DNA from: Ramlibacter sp.
GTDB lineage: Bacteria; Pseudomonadota; Gammaproteobacteria; Burkholderiales; Burkholderiaceae_C
Assembly (NCBI GenBank): GCA_025351615.1
Contig: JANXVP010000347.1
Location: forward strand, 1 to 13,402
DNA length: 13,402 bases
Reading direction: 5' to 3'
Made by a program: the position numbers and the translations under genes. Below are positions 1 through 7,049 of this stretch, in pieces (position 1 is the stretch's first letter; every line of letters begins with the position of its first letter). The notes beneath the pieces were generated by a model, which was given only the letters and a program-made list of their open reading frames with translations, was not told the origin of the DNA and made no database searches.

Positions 1-297
1 CTGGGCACTGGCGTCTACATCAGCAACCTGCACTACCTGAACTACAGCGACCGCCAGGCCTGCCGCATGACCGGCATGACCCGGTTCGCCTGCTTCTGGG
101 TGGAGAACGGCGAACTGGTCGCGCCCATTGCCGTCATGCGCTTCGACGATTCCTTCATCCGCATGTTCGGCCAGGGACTGGTGGCGCTCACCGACAGTGC
201 CGAACTGGTGCCTGACAACGCCACCTATGGCGCCCGCCAGCTGCGCAGCATCAGCGCGCCCGGCGCGATCGTCGAGGGCTTCCGCTTCACGCTTTAG
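1..297 (+). CDS. TldD/PmbA-family metallopeptidase-related protein, C-terminal part (partial)
   Basis: The reading frame is open from base 1 to the TAG at 295-297, so only the last 98 codons are in the window and the start lies to the left. The segment contains the conserved C-terminal stretch of the TldD/TldE (PmbA) family: YISNLHYLNYSDRQ, then CRMTGMTRFACFWVENGE, then APIAVMRFDDS, closing with an IVEGFRFTL tail typical of these proteins. In the family, TldD and TldE form a heterodimeric metalloprotease that digests unfolded or modified peptides (microcin B17 maturation, CcdA degradation) in the cytoplasm. The metal-binding motif of TldD is not in the visible part, so I cannot say whether this is the catalytic TldD type or the TldE/PmbA type. 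The 3' end overlaps the convergent ThDP-enzyme gene by 11 bases. The family call is firm; the subtype is not. Confidence 0.9.
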   Translation: MGTGVYISNLHYLNYSDRQACRMTGMTRFACFWVENGELVAPIAVMRFDDSFIRMFGQGLVALTDSAELVPDNATYGARQLRSISAPGAIVEGFRFTL

Positions 298-1999
298 GGG
301 CCGCGCCCTTCAATGCGTTCTGCGTGATCGCGCTCAAGGTGCCGCGGGTGGTGATCACTTCCGGGTCGAGCGTGATCTCGATCAGCGTGCCCTGACTGCG
401 CTCCATCGCGGCGATGAATTCGGGTTCGAATTGCGCCGTGCCGGTGATGCGTACGCCGGCGTAGCCATAGGCGCGGGCCAGCGCCGCAAAGTCGGGATTG
501 GCCAGCTGCGAGCCGCTCACGTGGGTGGGGAAATCGCGCTCCTGGTGCATGCGGATCGTGCCGTACATGCCGTTGTTCAACAGCACGATGATGGACTTGC
601 CGCCGTGCTGCACAGCGGTCGCCAGCTCCTGCCCGTTCATCAGGAAGTCGCCGTCCCCGGCAATGGTGAAGACCGTGCGCCCGGTCGCGATGCTGGCCGC
701 GATCCCGGCTGGTACGCCATAGCCCATCGATCCGTTGGTCGGCGCGAGCTGGGTCTTGAAGCCCCTGGCCAGCCCGGGATGGCGAAAGAACCGGTGAACC
801 CAGCTGGCAAAGTTGCCGGCGCCATTGGTGAGCACCGCATCGGCCGGCAAATGTTTCTGCAGCACGGCGACGATGGCTGGCATGTCCACCTGGCCCGGCA
901 GCTGTTGCGGCACGAGGTTGGCCTCGTAGTCGGCGTGGGCGGCCTGGGTCCACGCGTCCCACGCCAGGCTCGCCGGCGCGGTGAGCACTTCGAGCGACCG
1001 TGCCGCGGCGTTCATCGTGGCGTTGATCGCCAGGTCCGCTTCATAGACGCGATTGAGTTCCTCGGCGCTGCCGTGGATGTGGACCAGTTTTTGCCGCGAG
1101 CGCGGCGCAGTGAGCAGCGTGTAGCCGCTGGTGGTCATCTCGCCCAGCCGCGGACCGATCGCGATCACCAGGTCGCTTTCCTTGATGCGGGCCGCCAGCT
1201 TCGGGTTCAGCCCGATGCCGACGTCGCCTGCATACAGCGGATGGAAGTTGTCGAAGATGTCCTGGTAGCGAAAGGCGTTGCCGACCGGCAGCTTCCAGTT
1301 TTCGGCAAAGCGCTGCAGCGCCTGCGCCGCCTGCACGGTCCAGCCGCCGCCGCCGGCGATCACGAACGGCCGGCTCGAGGCCAGCAGCATCTCGCGCAAG
1401 GTGCGCAGTGCGCCCGGGTCGCTCCAGGCCTGCACCGGCTCCACGCGGGCCAGCGGCCGCGCCGATACCATCCTGGTCAGCATGTCTTCGGGCAGCACCA
1501 GCACCACCGGCCCAGGCCGGCCGTTCATGGCGGTGGCGAAGGCGCGCATCACGTATTCCGGGATCCGCTCGGGGTCGTCGATCCGCTCCACCCGTTTGGC
1601 CATGCCGCGGGTGCCGGGGCCGAAGAAGCTGCCGTAGTCGAGCTCCTGGAAGGCCTCGCGGTCCCTCTGCTCGGCGGCCACGTCACCGACGAACAGGATC
1701 ATTGGGGTCGAGTCCTGGAACGCCGTGTGCACGCCGATCGACGCGTTGGTGGCGCCCGGGCCGCGCGTGACGAAGCAGATGCCGGGCCGGTTGGAGAGCT
1801 TGCCGTGCGCTTCCGCCATGTAGGCAGCGCCACCTTCCTGCCGGTTGATCACGAACCGGATCCGGTCGCGGTAGACATGGAAGCCGTCCAGCGCGGCAAG
1901 ATAACTTTCCCCCGGCACGCCGAAGGCATGGGTGACGCCCTGCGCGACCAGACATTCGACGAGAAGGTGGCCGGCGATTTGCTGGGAAGGAACGCTCAT
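287..1999 (-). CDS. Thiamine-diphosphate-binding enzyme, acetolactate synthase superfamily
   Basis: This 570-residue protein has the three-domain layout of ThDP-dependent acetolactate synthase-like enzymes. The N-terminal pyrimidine-binding domain has FGVPGES at 26-32 and the catalytic glutamate at E55 (RQEGGAAYMAEAHG). A central domain follows, then a C-terminal diphosphate-binding domain with the metal motif GDGDFLMNGQEL from G448 to N475-N476. Enzymes of this fold decarboxylate a 2-oxo acid and transfer or release the aldehyde unit; the true substrate cannot be read from the sequence. No acetolactate synthase small subunit gene (ilvN/ilvH) is adjacent, which argues against the anabolic valine/isoleucine enzyme. 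The ATG at 1997-1999 is preceded by AGGTG (2005-2009 on the minus strand) at good spacing. The start lies inside a large dyad (1996-2041). It is the last gene of a leftward series and its TGA overlaps the end of the convergent tldE-like gene. Confidence 0.9.
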   Translation of the reverse strand: MSVPSQQIAGHLLVECLVAQGVTHAFGVPGESYLAALDGFHVYRDRIRFVINRQEGGAAYMAEAHGKLSNRPGICFVTRGPGATNASIGVHTAFQDSTPMILFVGDVAAEQRDREAFQELDYGSFFGPGTRGMAKRVERIDDPERIPEYVMRAFATAMNGRPGPVVLVLPEDMLTRMVSARPLARVEPVQAWSDPGALRTLREMLLASSRPFVIAGGGGWTVQAAQALQRFAENWKLPVGNAFRYQDIFDNFHPLYAGDVGIGLNPKLAARIKESDLVIAIGPRLGEMTTSGYTLLTAPRSRQKLVHIHGSAEELNRVYEADLAINATMNAAARSLEVLTAPASLAWDAWTQAAHADYEANLVPQQLPGQVDMPAIVAVLQKHLPADAVLTNGAGNFASWVHRFFRHPGLARGFKTQLAPTNGSMGYGVPAGIAASIATGRTVFTIAGDGDFLMNGQELATAVQHGGKSIIVLLNNGMYGTIRMHQERDFPTHVSGSQLANPDFAALARAYGYAGVRITGTAQFEPEFIAAMERSQGTLIEITLDPEVITTRGTLSAITQNALKGAAPKA

Positions 2000-2041
2000 G
2001 GCTTCACCTGATTCACTAAACGATGAATTATGAAGCCATGA
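1996..2041 (-). promoter_or_regulatory. 46-base dyad over the start, ribosome site and -10-like box of the ThDP gene
   Basis: The arms TCATGGCTTCA (1996-2006) and TGAAGCCATGA (2031-2041) are perfect 11-base inverted repeats. Inside them lies a second pair, ATTCA (2011-2015) and TGAAT (2024-2028), around an 8-base centre. On the minus strand the dyad covers the start codon (1997-1999), the AGGTG ribosome site (2005-2009) and a CATAAT hexamer (2027-2032) that could be a -10 box, although I see no good -35 at the usual distance. Such a site could be an operator for a repressor, or an RNA hairpin hiding the start if transcription begins upstream of 2041. The symmetry is seen directly; the function is inferred. 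Confidence 0.5.
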
Positions 2042-2155
2042 CTCGAAACATCACCCGGTGGCGCAAGGCGCTAGCGCGACCTCTCCGGCGAGAGCTGGTG
2101 GCAGCGCGATCACAGCCAGGCGCGGAATGCCTGCACCGCGCGCCACGCAACCTTG

Positions 2156-2172
2156 TCTGACGGCGCGTCAGA
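2156..2172. repeat. Perfect hairpin at the end of the bactofilin gene
   Basis: TCTGACG (2156-2162) and CGTCAGA (2166-2172) form a perfect 7-bp stem with a 3-base loop, overlapping the bactofilin stop codon (2168-2170). No T-run follows on the minus strand, so this is not a standard intrinsic terminator. It may stabilise the 3' end of the message or be chance in GC-rich DNA. Confidence 0.35.
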
Positions 2173-2698
2173 CCGCGCTGGAATGCACCTGCAGGCCCGG
2201 CCGCACCGCAGTGATCGGCAAGCGTGCCTGGGCCGTGCCGAACTCGATCTCGCCGGAGAGCTGGCCGCCCTCTTCGATCACGACCTTGCCATAGCGAATC
2301 TTGCCGGTGACCTTGCCGGTGGAATAGATCACCAGCTTCTGGCGCACGGTGAGCGTGCCGTCGAACTCGCCGCGGATCTCCGCGATGTCGATCTCGGCCG
2401 AGCCCTTGAAGGAGCCGCGTTCGGAGATCTGGATCACGCGCGAATCCATCGTCGCCTCGACCGAGCCTTCCACCACCAGCGTGTCGCAGTCGGTGATTTC
2501 CACGCCCTTGAGCTTGATGTTCGGACCGACCGTGAGCTTGCTCTCGGCCTCCTTCGCCATGGGAGCCGGCTGGGTGGCGACCGCCGCCACGGCAGCGGAG
2601 GCGGCTGCAGCCTGCGCTGCGCCAAGCGCCGCGGCATTCGGATTCAGCGGGCGCTGGTGAAACGGATCTTCCTTCTTGTTGAAAAACGGGGTTGCCAT
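2168..2698 (-). CDS. Bactofilin (polymer-forming cytoskeletal protein)
   Basis: The 176-residue protein has a short N-terminus (MATPFFNKKEDPF), an alanine-rich linker to about residue 50, and then a repetitive beta-strand core to about residue 155. The core has the recurring glycine/hydrophobic pattern of bactofilins: VVEGSVEATMDSRV, GSFKGSAEIDIAEIRGEFDGTL, GKVTGKIRYGKVVIEEGGQLSGEI. Bactofilins fold as a right-handed beta-helix and polymerise end to end without nucleotide. They form membrane-attached filaments that place peptidoglycan enzymes or other envelope machines. The ATG at 2696-2698 has a clear AGAGGA ribosome site (2705-2710). The gene follows gspA-gspB with a 198-base gap, so it could have its own promoter. 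A TGTAAT hexamer (2750-2755, minus strand) is a possible -10, without a convincing -35. The adjacency to gspAB suggests an envelope-scaffold role, which is inference. Confidence 0.88.
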   Translation of the reverse strand: MATPFFNKKEDPFHQRPLNPNAAALGAAQAAAASAAVAAVATQPAPMAKEAESKLTVGPNIKLKGVEITDCDTLVVEGSVEATMDSRVIQISERGSFKGSAEIDIAEIRGEFDGTLTVRQKLVIYSTGKVTGKIRYGKVVIEEGGQLSGEIEFGTAQARLPITAVRPGLQVHSSAV

Positions 2699-2896
2699 GG
2701 CGGGTCCTCTTAGATTGTTGAAGAGCTGCCGATGCTACGGACGGGCGCAATTACATGTACACGCGTTCACGCAAGTTAAGTAACCAATGGCGTTGTTCCG
2801 TACCTACGCGACGGCGTCGTCTGCGCGACTTTATTGTCGCCAGCGGTCAGCAAGTGTTTAAGCATGTGACGGCGTCGGCGCAGCAGCAGCCGGCGT

Positions 2897-3568
2897 TCAA
2901 TAAGGCTGCGAAATGCGCAAGCCGCGGAATTTCAGCAGCGCGGTTTTCGGCCGCACCTGTTCCAGCACCACACCCGGGGCAATCTCGCTGCCTTCGTTGA
3001 ACACCTGGCCGTTCACGATCAGCATGCGCTGCGCCACGTTCTCGGAATGGACACCGCCGCTGATTGCAAATTTTGGCCAGGCCTGTTGCACGTCGGACGG
3101 CAGTTCTGCAAGCTTGTAGGTGCGGTCGGTGGGTCCGGGTAGTGCTGTGGCGCTTGCTGCTGTGGCGGACGGTGCGGCGGCAGGCGACGCCTGCCGCGTC
3201 ACGGTCACCGTCGTCGGCAGTCTGCTTTCCACCGGCGCGGGAGGCACGATCACCAAGGCTGCAGGCACCGGCACTGGAGCAGGCAATACCGTCGTTGCGG
3301 GAGACGGCGAAGGTGGGGACGGCGGCGTTGCCGCCGGCACGGCGTTGACCGCAAGCGGCACCACGCCCTTGTCTTTCCCGCCCACCCACAACCATCCCCC
3401 TGCCGCAACCAGCAGGACCGCTGTCGCGCTCCAGAGCAGATGGATGCGCCGACGCTCACGCTCGCCGGTCGCGGGCATCGCAAGCGCGGCCTGCGCATGA
3501 ATGCCACGCGCGGGATCGCGCACCCGCTGCGCATCGGCTTTTTTGAGTGCATCGAGGATGTACGACAT
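2897..3568 (-). CDS. gspB: Type II secretion assembly factor GspB (ExeB-like)
   Basis: The N-terminus MSYILDALKKADAQR is the hallmark of GspB/ExeB proteins. A short cytoplasmic part is followed by one transmembrane helix at about residues 42-63, then a Pro/Ala/Val-rich periplasmic stretch (about 70-140). The conserved C-terminal T2SSB domain runs from about 150 to 223 (KLAELPSDVQQAWPKFAISG, VNGQVFNEGSEI, LKFRGLRI). In Aeromonas, ExeB binds ExeA and the pair helps the secretin ExeD cross and assemble in the cell wall. The gene starts 16 bases after the stop of the gspA-like gene, so the two are almost certainly co-transcribed. There is no strong ribosome site before the ATG at 3566-3568, which fits coupled translation. 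The length of 223 residues is normal for the family. No other type II secretion genes are in the window. Confidence 0.93.
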   Translation of the reverse strand: MSYILDALKKADAQRVRDPARGIHAQAALAMPATGERERRRIHLLWSATAVLLVAAGGWLWVGGKDKGVVPLAVNAVPAATPPSPPSPSPATTVLPAPVPVPAALVIVPPAPVESRLPTTVTVTRQASPAAAPSATAASATALPGPTDRTYKLAELPSDVQQAWPKFAISGGVHSENVAQRMLIVNGQVFNEGSEIAPGVVLEQVRPKTALLKFRGLRISQPY

Positions 3569-3584
3569 GTGTGGAGACCCGGCG

Positions 3585-5165
3585 TCAGGGCGCGGTTCGC
3601 AGACGTGGCTCGTCGACTCCGGCCGCGCGATTGAGTTGCATGAAGGTCAGGGGACCGAGACGGCCGTCGGCGGGCAGGCCCTGCGCCAGCTGGAAGGCCA
3701 GCACGCGCGACTTCATCGCGGCATCGAAGATCGCGCGCTGCGTCGGCGGCGGCGCGCCATCGAGCACGGCCAGCTTGGTTGCCAGCCACGAGACGGCGGC
3801 ACCACCGTCCAGGTCGTTGATCCGGCCGTTGTAGCCAGGAGGGACGCGCCACAGCGTCGCGAACTCACCGCGCCAGCGCACGGCCAGGGCGGCCAGCGTC
3901 ACTGTCTGCTCGCTGGCCCCCGCGCGTAAGGTGGCGCTGTCCGCCGTCAGCGCAGTGAGCAAGGCATACGAAGGCTTGCCACTGCGGGCGTCGAGCGTGA
4001 CGATGCCGGGCCGCGCCAGCTGGCGCAGCAGCGCCAGATTCATGACGCTGCTGACGCAGCGCACCTGCTCACGTTCCAAGGCGCGGCATGGATCGCCTTC
4101 GCCGGGGGCGAGCTCCCAGGCCTTGGCCAGTTCGCGCCACGCCTGGTTCTTGTCGGCCAGCAGCGATGGCGCAGCGCTGCCCGAAAGCCCCGGCGCCGCA
4201 GGGACGGGCTGGCTGGCCACTGCGATCGGCGCCGTCGGCACGGCAGCGGTGGCCGCGCTGGCTGGTTGGAGTTTCGAAGCGCTTCCGGCCGCTCGCTGCT
4301 GGCTGGCGACTGCCCAGAAGCCTGCGCCTGCCGCGATTCCCAGCGCCAGCAGGCCAGCGGAGCGGTGCCAGGGTGCGAAAGCAAACCGGGCCGCGCGGCC
4401 GAACACCTCGGACGCGGCCCGATCGACGGTCCCGCGATCCACCCGCGCCCGACCCCCGGCAAAGGCGCCGAGCAAGGCACGATCGCACAGCAGGTTGATC
4501 CGCCTGGGCACGCCGCGGGTGCGCTGGTGGATCCGCTGCAGCGCCCGCCGGTCGAACGGCAGCGGCTGGGTCAAGCCCGCCGCATCCATCCGGTGCCGCA
4601 CATATTGCGCGGTCTCCGGCGCGCTGAGAGCATCGAGGTGGTAGCGCGCGATGATCCGCTGCGCCAGCTGCTCGAGCTCGGGCCGCGCCAGCATCGCGCG
4701 CAGCTCGGGTTGCCCGATCAGCACGATCTGCAGCAGCTTGCGCTCGCGGGTTTCCAGGTTGGTAAGCAGCCGCAGCTGCTCCAGCACGTCGGCCGACAGG
4801 TTCTGCGCTTCGTCGATGATCAGCACGTTGTTGCTGCCCGCGGCATGCTCGCGCAGCAGGAAAGCGTTCAGCGGATCGAGGCAATCCTTGACGGTGACGG
4901 CGCGCTCCGGCCGTGGCAACGGGATGTGGAATTCCTCGCAGACCGATTGCAGAAGCTCGATCACGGTGAGCTTGGGATTGAAGATGTAGGCGACATTGCA
5001 ATGCGCCGGCACCTGCTCCAGAAACAGCTGGCAGACCGTCGTCTTGCCGGTGCCGATCTCGCCGGTGAGCAGCACGAAGCCCCCGCCCGCCCCGCTGGCG
5101 ACCCCCCGCTCTGCGCCCACGCCATACAGCAGATGGGCGAGCGCCTCCCGGTGCCGCTCGCTCAT
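3585..5165 (-). CDS. gspA: GspA/ExeA AAA+ ATPase with periplasmic peptidoglycan-binding domain (5' end frameshifted)
   Basis: From the internal ATG at 5163-5165 the frame encodes 526 residues. A cytoplasmic AAA+ domain carries Walker A GEIGTGKT (35-42), Walker B VLIIDE (114-119) and the sensor-2-like GVPRRIN (218-224). One transmembrane helix follows at about 269-287. The periplasmic part holds a degenerate C39-peptidase-like region (about 335-460) and a C-terminal peptidoglycan-binding domain (about 465-525, AFQLAQGLPADGRLGPLT). ExeA uses ATP and peptidoglycan binding to make room for the type II secretin, together with GspB encoded 16 bases downstream. Family members normally begin about 22 residues earlier, with a block like MYxxYFGLKQxPFxIAPDPRxLF. 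Here the in-frame part FSIAPDPRLLF is present upstream of M1, but no start codon precedes it in this frame, and the expected first ten codons are out of frame (see 5166-5230). The 5163 ATG lacks a ribosome site of its own. Confidence 0.9.
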   Translation of the reverse strand: MSERHREALAHLLYGVGAERGVASGAGGGFVLLTGEIGTGKTTVCQLFLEQVPAHCNVAYIFNPKLTVIELLQSVCEEFHIPLPRPERAVTVKDCLDPLNAFLLREHAAGSNNVLIIDEAQNLSADVLEQLRLLTNLETRERKLLQIVLIGQPELRAMLARPELEQLAQRIIARYHLDALSAPETAQYVRHRMDAAGLTQPLPFDRRALQRIHQRTRGVPRRINLLCDRALLGAFAGGRARVDRGTVDRAASEVFGRAARFAFAPWHRSAGLLALGIAAGAGFWAVASQQRAAGSASKLQPASAATAAVPTAPIAVASQPVPAAPGLSGSAAPSLLADKNQAWRELAKAWELAPGEGDPCRALEREQVRCVSSVMNLALLRQLARPGIVTLDARSGKPSYALLTALTADSATLRAGASEQTVTLAALAVRWRGEFATLWRVPPGYNGRINDLDGGAAVSWLATKLAVLDGAPPPTQRAIFDAAMKSRVLAFQLAQGLPADGRLGPLTFMQLNRAAGVDEPRLRTAP

Positions 5166-5230
5166 GAACAGCAGCCGCGGGTCGGGAGCGATCGAGAAAC
5201 CTGCTTCAGCCCGAAATACGACGCGTACAT
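5166..5230 (-). pseudogene. gspA: Out-of-frame N-terminal segment of gspA (frameshift)
   Basis: The ATG at 5228-5230 begins MYASYFGLKQ, the standard ExeA N-terminus. After codon 10 (5201-5203) only two bases (5199-5200) remain before the TTC codon that continues the family sequence as FSIAPDPRLLF in the downstream frame. The family usually has two residues here (xP), so four bases appear to be missing. Read straight through, the first frame gives 22 codons and ends in a TGA (5162-5164) that overlaps the downstream ATG (5163-5165) as ATGA. This may be a real mutation rescued by re-initiation, or a sequencing or assembly error. Confidence 0.8.
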
Positions 5231-5284
5231 GCTGTCAGGATAACCTGCAGTCCGGTTGCGCAATCCTCCAGGCGCGAGGCGCGA

Positions 5285-6529
5285 TCAACCGGCGGCCGGA
5301 GTCAGCACCGTGCGGCGGACGCGCGTGACGTTGAATGCGCTGAGGATCAGGATGGCCTGGAGCAGTACCAGCCCCAGCCACACCCCCCGGTACTGGTGGC
5401 GGTCCATCAGGCTGCCGAAGATCAGCGGCGAAACAGCCTGGCCGATGTCGAGCCCGGAATAGACCACGCCGTACACGCGGCCGGTGGCGTTGTCCGGACT
5501 CGATCGCTTGACCAGCAGGTCGCGCGACGGCGCGGCAATGCCACTGGCAAATCCCATCGCCCCGAACAAGGCAGGGACTGCAAGCGCCGGCACCGGCGTG
5601 AAGCCGATCGCCAGCGCGATCAGCGCCGCAATGCCGAAGCCCGTGGCGACCACCCGCTCGCAGCGGCTCGAGTCTGCGGCGAGGAAGCCGCCGAACACCA
5701 TGCCGCCGGCGCTGCAGACCATGTAAACCGTCAGGCACAGGGCCGCCAGCGCCACCGGCACGCCATGCAGCTGGCGCGCGGCCTCGGGCGCAAATGCCTG
5801 GATCACGCTCAGCACCAGCGCATAAAAAAAGAAGAATCCGAAACACATCCACACCGCCGGAATTTGCAGGAACGCGAAATTGCCCTCAGCGCGAGGCGCT
5901 GTCGACCGGGCCGGCACCGCGGCGGGCAATACCAGCTTGCCGCGGTTGAACCAGAGCACCGCCATCACGGCGAAGGCGAGCCCGCCGGCGGCCGCGAGGG
6001 CGACCCGCCAGGAAAAGGCAATCGCCAGCGGAACCAGCAGCGCAGGCGCCAGGGCCCAGCCCAGACTGCCCGTGATGCCGTGGAAGCTGTACGCGTGACC
6101 GAGGCGGGGCGCGCTGACCTTGCGATTGAGCAGCGTGTAATCGACCGGATGGAAGACGCCGTTGCCGATCCCGGCGACGACGGAGGAGCACGCCATCGCG
6201 CCGTAGGTCGGGCTGAGCGCGAAGCCGAACGCGGCGAGTCCGAGCAGCGCGAGCCCGCCAAACAGGATCGGCCGTGGCCCCAGCCGGTCGACCAGGAAGC
6301 CGGACGCGGCCTGGACACTGCAGGAGACCACGAAGAACAGGGTCATCAGGAATCCAAGCTCGGTATAGCTGGCATTGAATGCTTCCTTGAGCCAGGGAAA
6401 CAGCGGCGCCAGCAGGAGCTGGCTGAAGTGGCTGATCATGTGGGCCAGGCCGACCATGGCGATGACCCCGGCATCCTGACGCAGGGGGACGGACATGACT
6501 TGGGCGGAGGCGGCCGTCGCGGTGCGCAT
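5285..6529 (-). CDS. MFS transporter
   Basis: The protein is rich in hydrophobic helices spaced as in a 12-helix major facilitator superfamily carrier. A motif-A-like loop GFLVDRLGPRP lies between helices 2 and 3, and a pattern around GIGNGVFHPVDYTLLN in the N-terminal half resembles fosmidomycin-resistance-type exporters. The C-terminal half has an acceptor region with APSRDLLVKRSSPDNATGRVYG. The substrate cannot be told. I start it at the ATG at 6527-6529 (414 residues). The longer open frame reaches 6622 but would overlap the divergent NUDIX gene, and its extra residues look non-coding. An ATG at 6494-6496 is a third option, and none has a strong ribosome site. It is the first of the leftward series, with only 54 bases to the gspA segment, so read-through into gspAB is possible although no functional link is evident. 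Confidence 0.85.
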   Translation of the reverse strand: MRTATAASAQVMSVPLRQDAGVIAMVGLAHMISHFSQLLLAPLFPWLKEAFNASYTELGFLMTLFFVVSCSVQAASGFLVDRLGPRPILFGGLALLGLAAFGFALSPTYGAMACSSVVAGIGNGVFHPVDYTLLNRKVSAPRLGHAYSFHGITGSLGWALAPALLVPLAIAFSWRVALAAAGGLAFAVMAVLWFNRGKLVLPAAVPARSTAPRAEGNFAFLQIPAVWMCFGFFFFYALVLSVIQAFAPEAARQLHGVPVALAALCLTVYMVCSAGGMVFGGFLAADSSRCERVVATGFGIAALIALAIGFTPVPALAVPALFGAMGFASGIAAPSRDLLVKRSSPDNATGRVYGVVYSGLDIGQAVSPLIFGSLMDRHQYRGVWLGLVLLQAILILSAFNVTRVRRTVLTPAAG

Positions 6530-6581
6530 GGCCTGATCGTACCGCCCGGCAATCGGAAGGCTGGGGAATAATCCGCCGATC

Positions 6582-7046
6582 GTGCCCAAACACAGCGCCG
6601 GCCTGTTGATGTACCGCCGCACCGGAGGCGGTGGGGTCGAAGTGCTGCTGGCGCATCCCGGTGGTCCCTACTGGGCGCGCAAGGATGAAGGCGCATGGAC
6701 CCTGCCCAAGGGCGAATGCGAGGATGGCGAACAGCCGCTCGCGTGTGCCCGCCGCGAGTTCGAGGAGGAAACCGGCCAGGCGCCGACCGGGCCGTTTGCG
6801 CCGCTCGGCGAGGTGCGGCAAAAAAGCGGCAAGCGCGTGGCGGCCTGGAGCTTCGAAGCTGACATGGAGCCTTCGAGGCTTCAAAGCAACTTGTTCGAAA
6901 TGGAATGGCCGCCCCGATCCGGCCAGCTGCTGCAGTTTCCGGAAGTCGACCGCGTGGCCTGGTTCGGCCTCGACGTCGCACGGATCAAACTATTGCCGGC
7001 CCAAGTGCCCTTGATCGACCGGCTGGCGCAAAGCCTCTTTGCATAG
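6582..7046 (+). CDS. NUDIX family NTP pyrophosphohydrolase
   Basis: This 154-residue single-domain protein has a complete Nudix box at residues 44-66, matching Gx5Ex7REUxEExGU except that the last hydrophobic position is Q66. The key acidic residues E59, E62 and E63 are present. Flanking family blocks are visible: SAGLLMYRR at the N-terminus, HPGGPYWARKDEGAWTLPKG before the box, and FEMEWPPRSGQ and FPEVDRVAWF after it. This is the COG4119-type predicted NTP pyrophosphohydrolase, which would cleave nucleoside diphosphate-linked substrates using Mg2+. The start is the GTG at 6582. It is kept because SAGLLMYR is conserved in the family and would be lost with the ATG at 6609. There is no ribosome site at normal spacing, and an AATAAT hexamer at 6567-6572 lies so close that a near-leaderless message is possible. 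The gene is divergent from the MFS gene and ends 3 bases from the convergent phosphoesterase gene. Confidence 0.92.
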   Translation: MPKHSAGLLMYRRTGGGGVEVLLAHPGGPYWARKDEGAWTLPKGECEDGEQPLACARREFEEETGQAPTGPFAPLGEVRQKSGKRVAAWSFEADMEPSRLQSNLFEMEWPPRSGQLLQFPEVDRVAWFGLDVARIKLLPAQVPLIDRLAQSLFA

Positions 7047-7049
7047 ACG

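Noticed and set aside
287..1999. Calling the ThDP enzyme a true anabolic acetolactate synthase (ilvB/ilvI)
   Set aside because: No regulatory subunit gene or ilvC is adjacent, and the motifs seen are shared by many ThDP enzymes of this superfamily.
128..2011. 627-codon open frame on the + strand
   Set aside because: It lies opposite the well-supported ThDP enzyme gene. Its product is Arg/His/Gly-rich without any domain, as expected from the complement of a GC-rich gene.
2824..2839. GCGAC-TTTATT-GTCGC hairpin as gspB terminator
   Set aside because: The stem has only 5 bp and there is no T-run after it on the minus strand; the rest of the 198-base gap also shows no clear terminator.
6530..6622. 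N-terminal extension of the MFS gene to 6622
   Set aside because: It would overlap the divergent NUDIX coding region and adds a non-conserved polar stretch; the ATG at 6527-6529 gives a normal MFS length.
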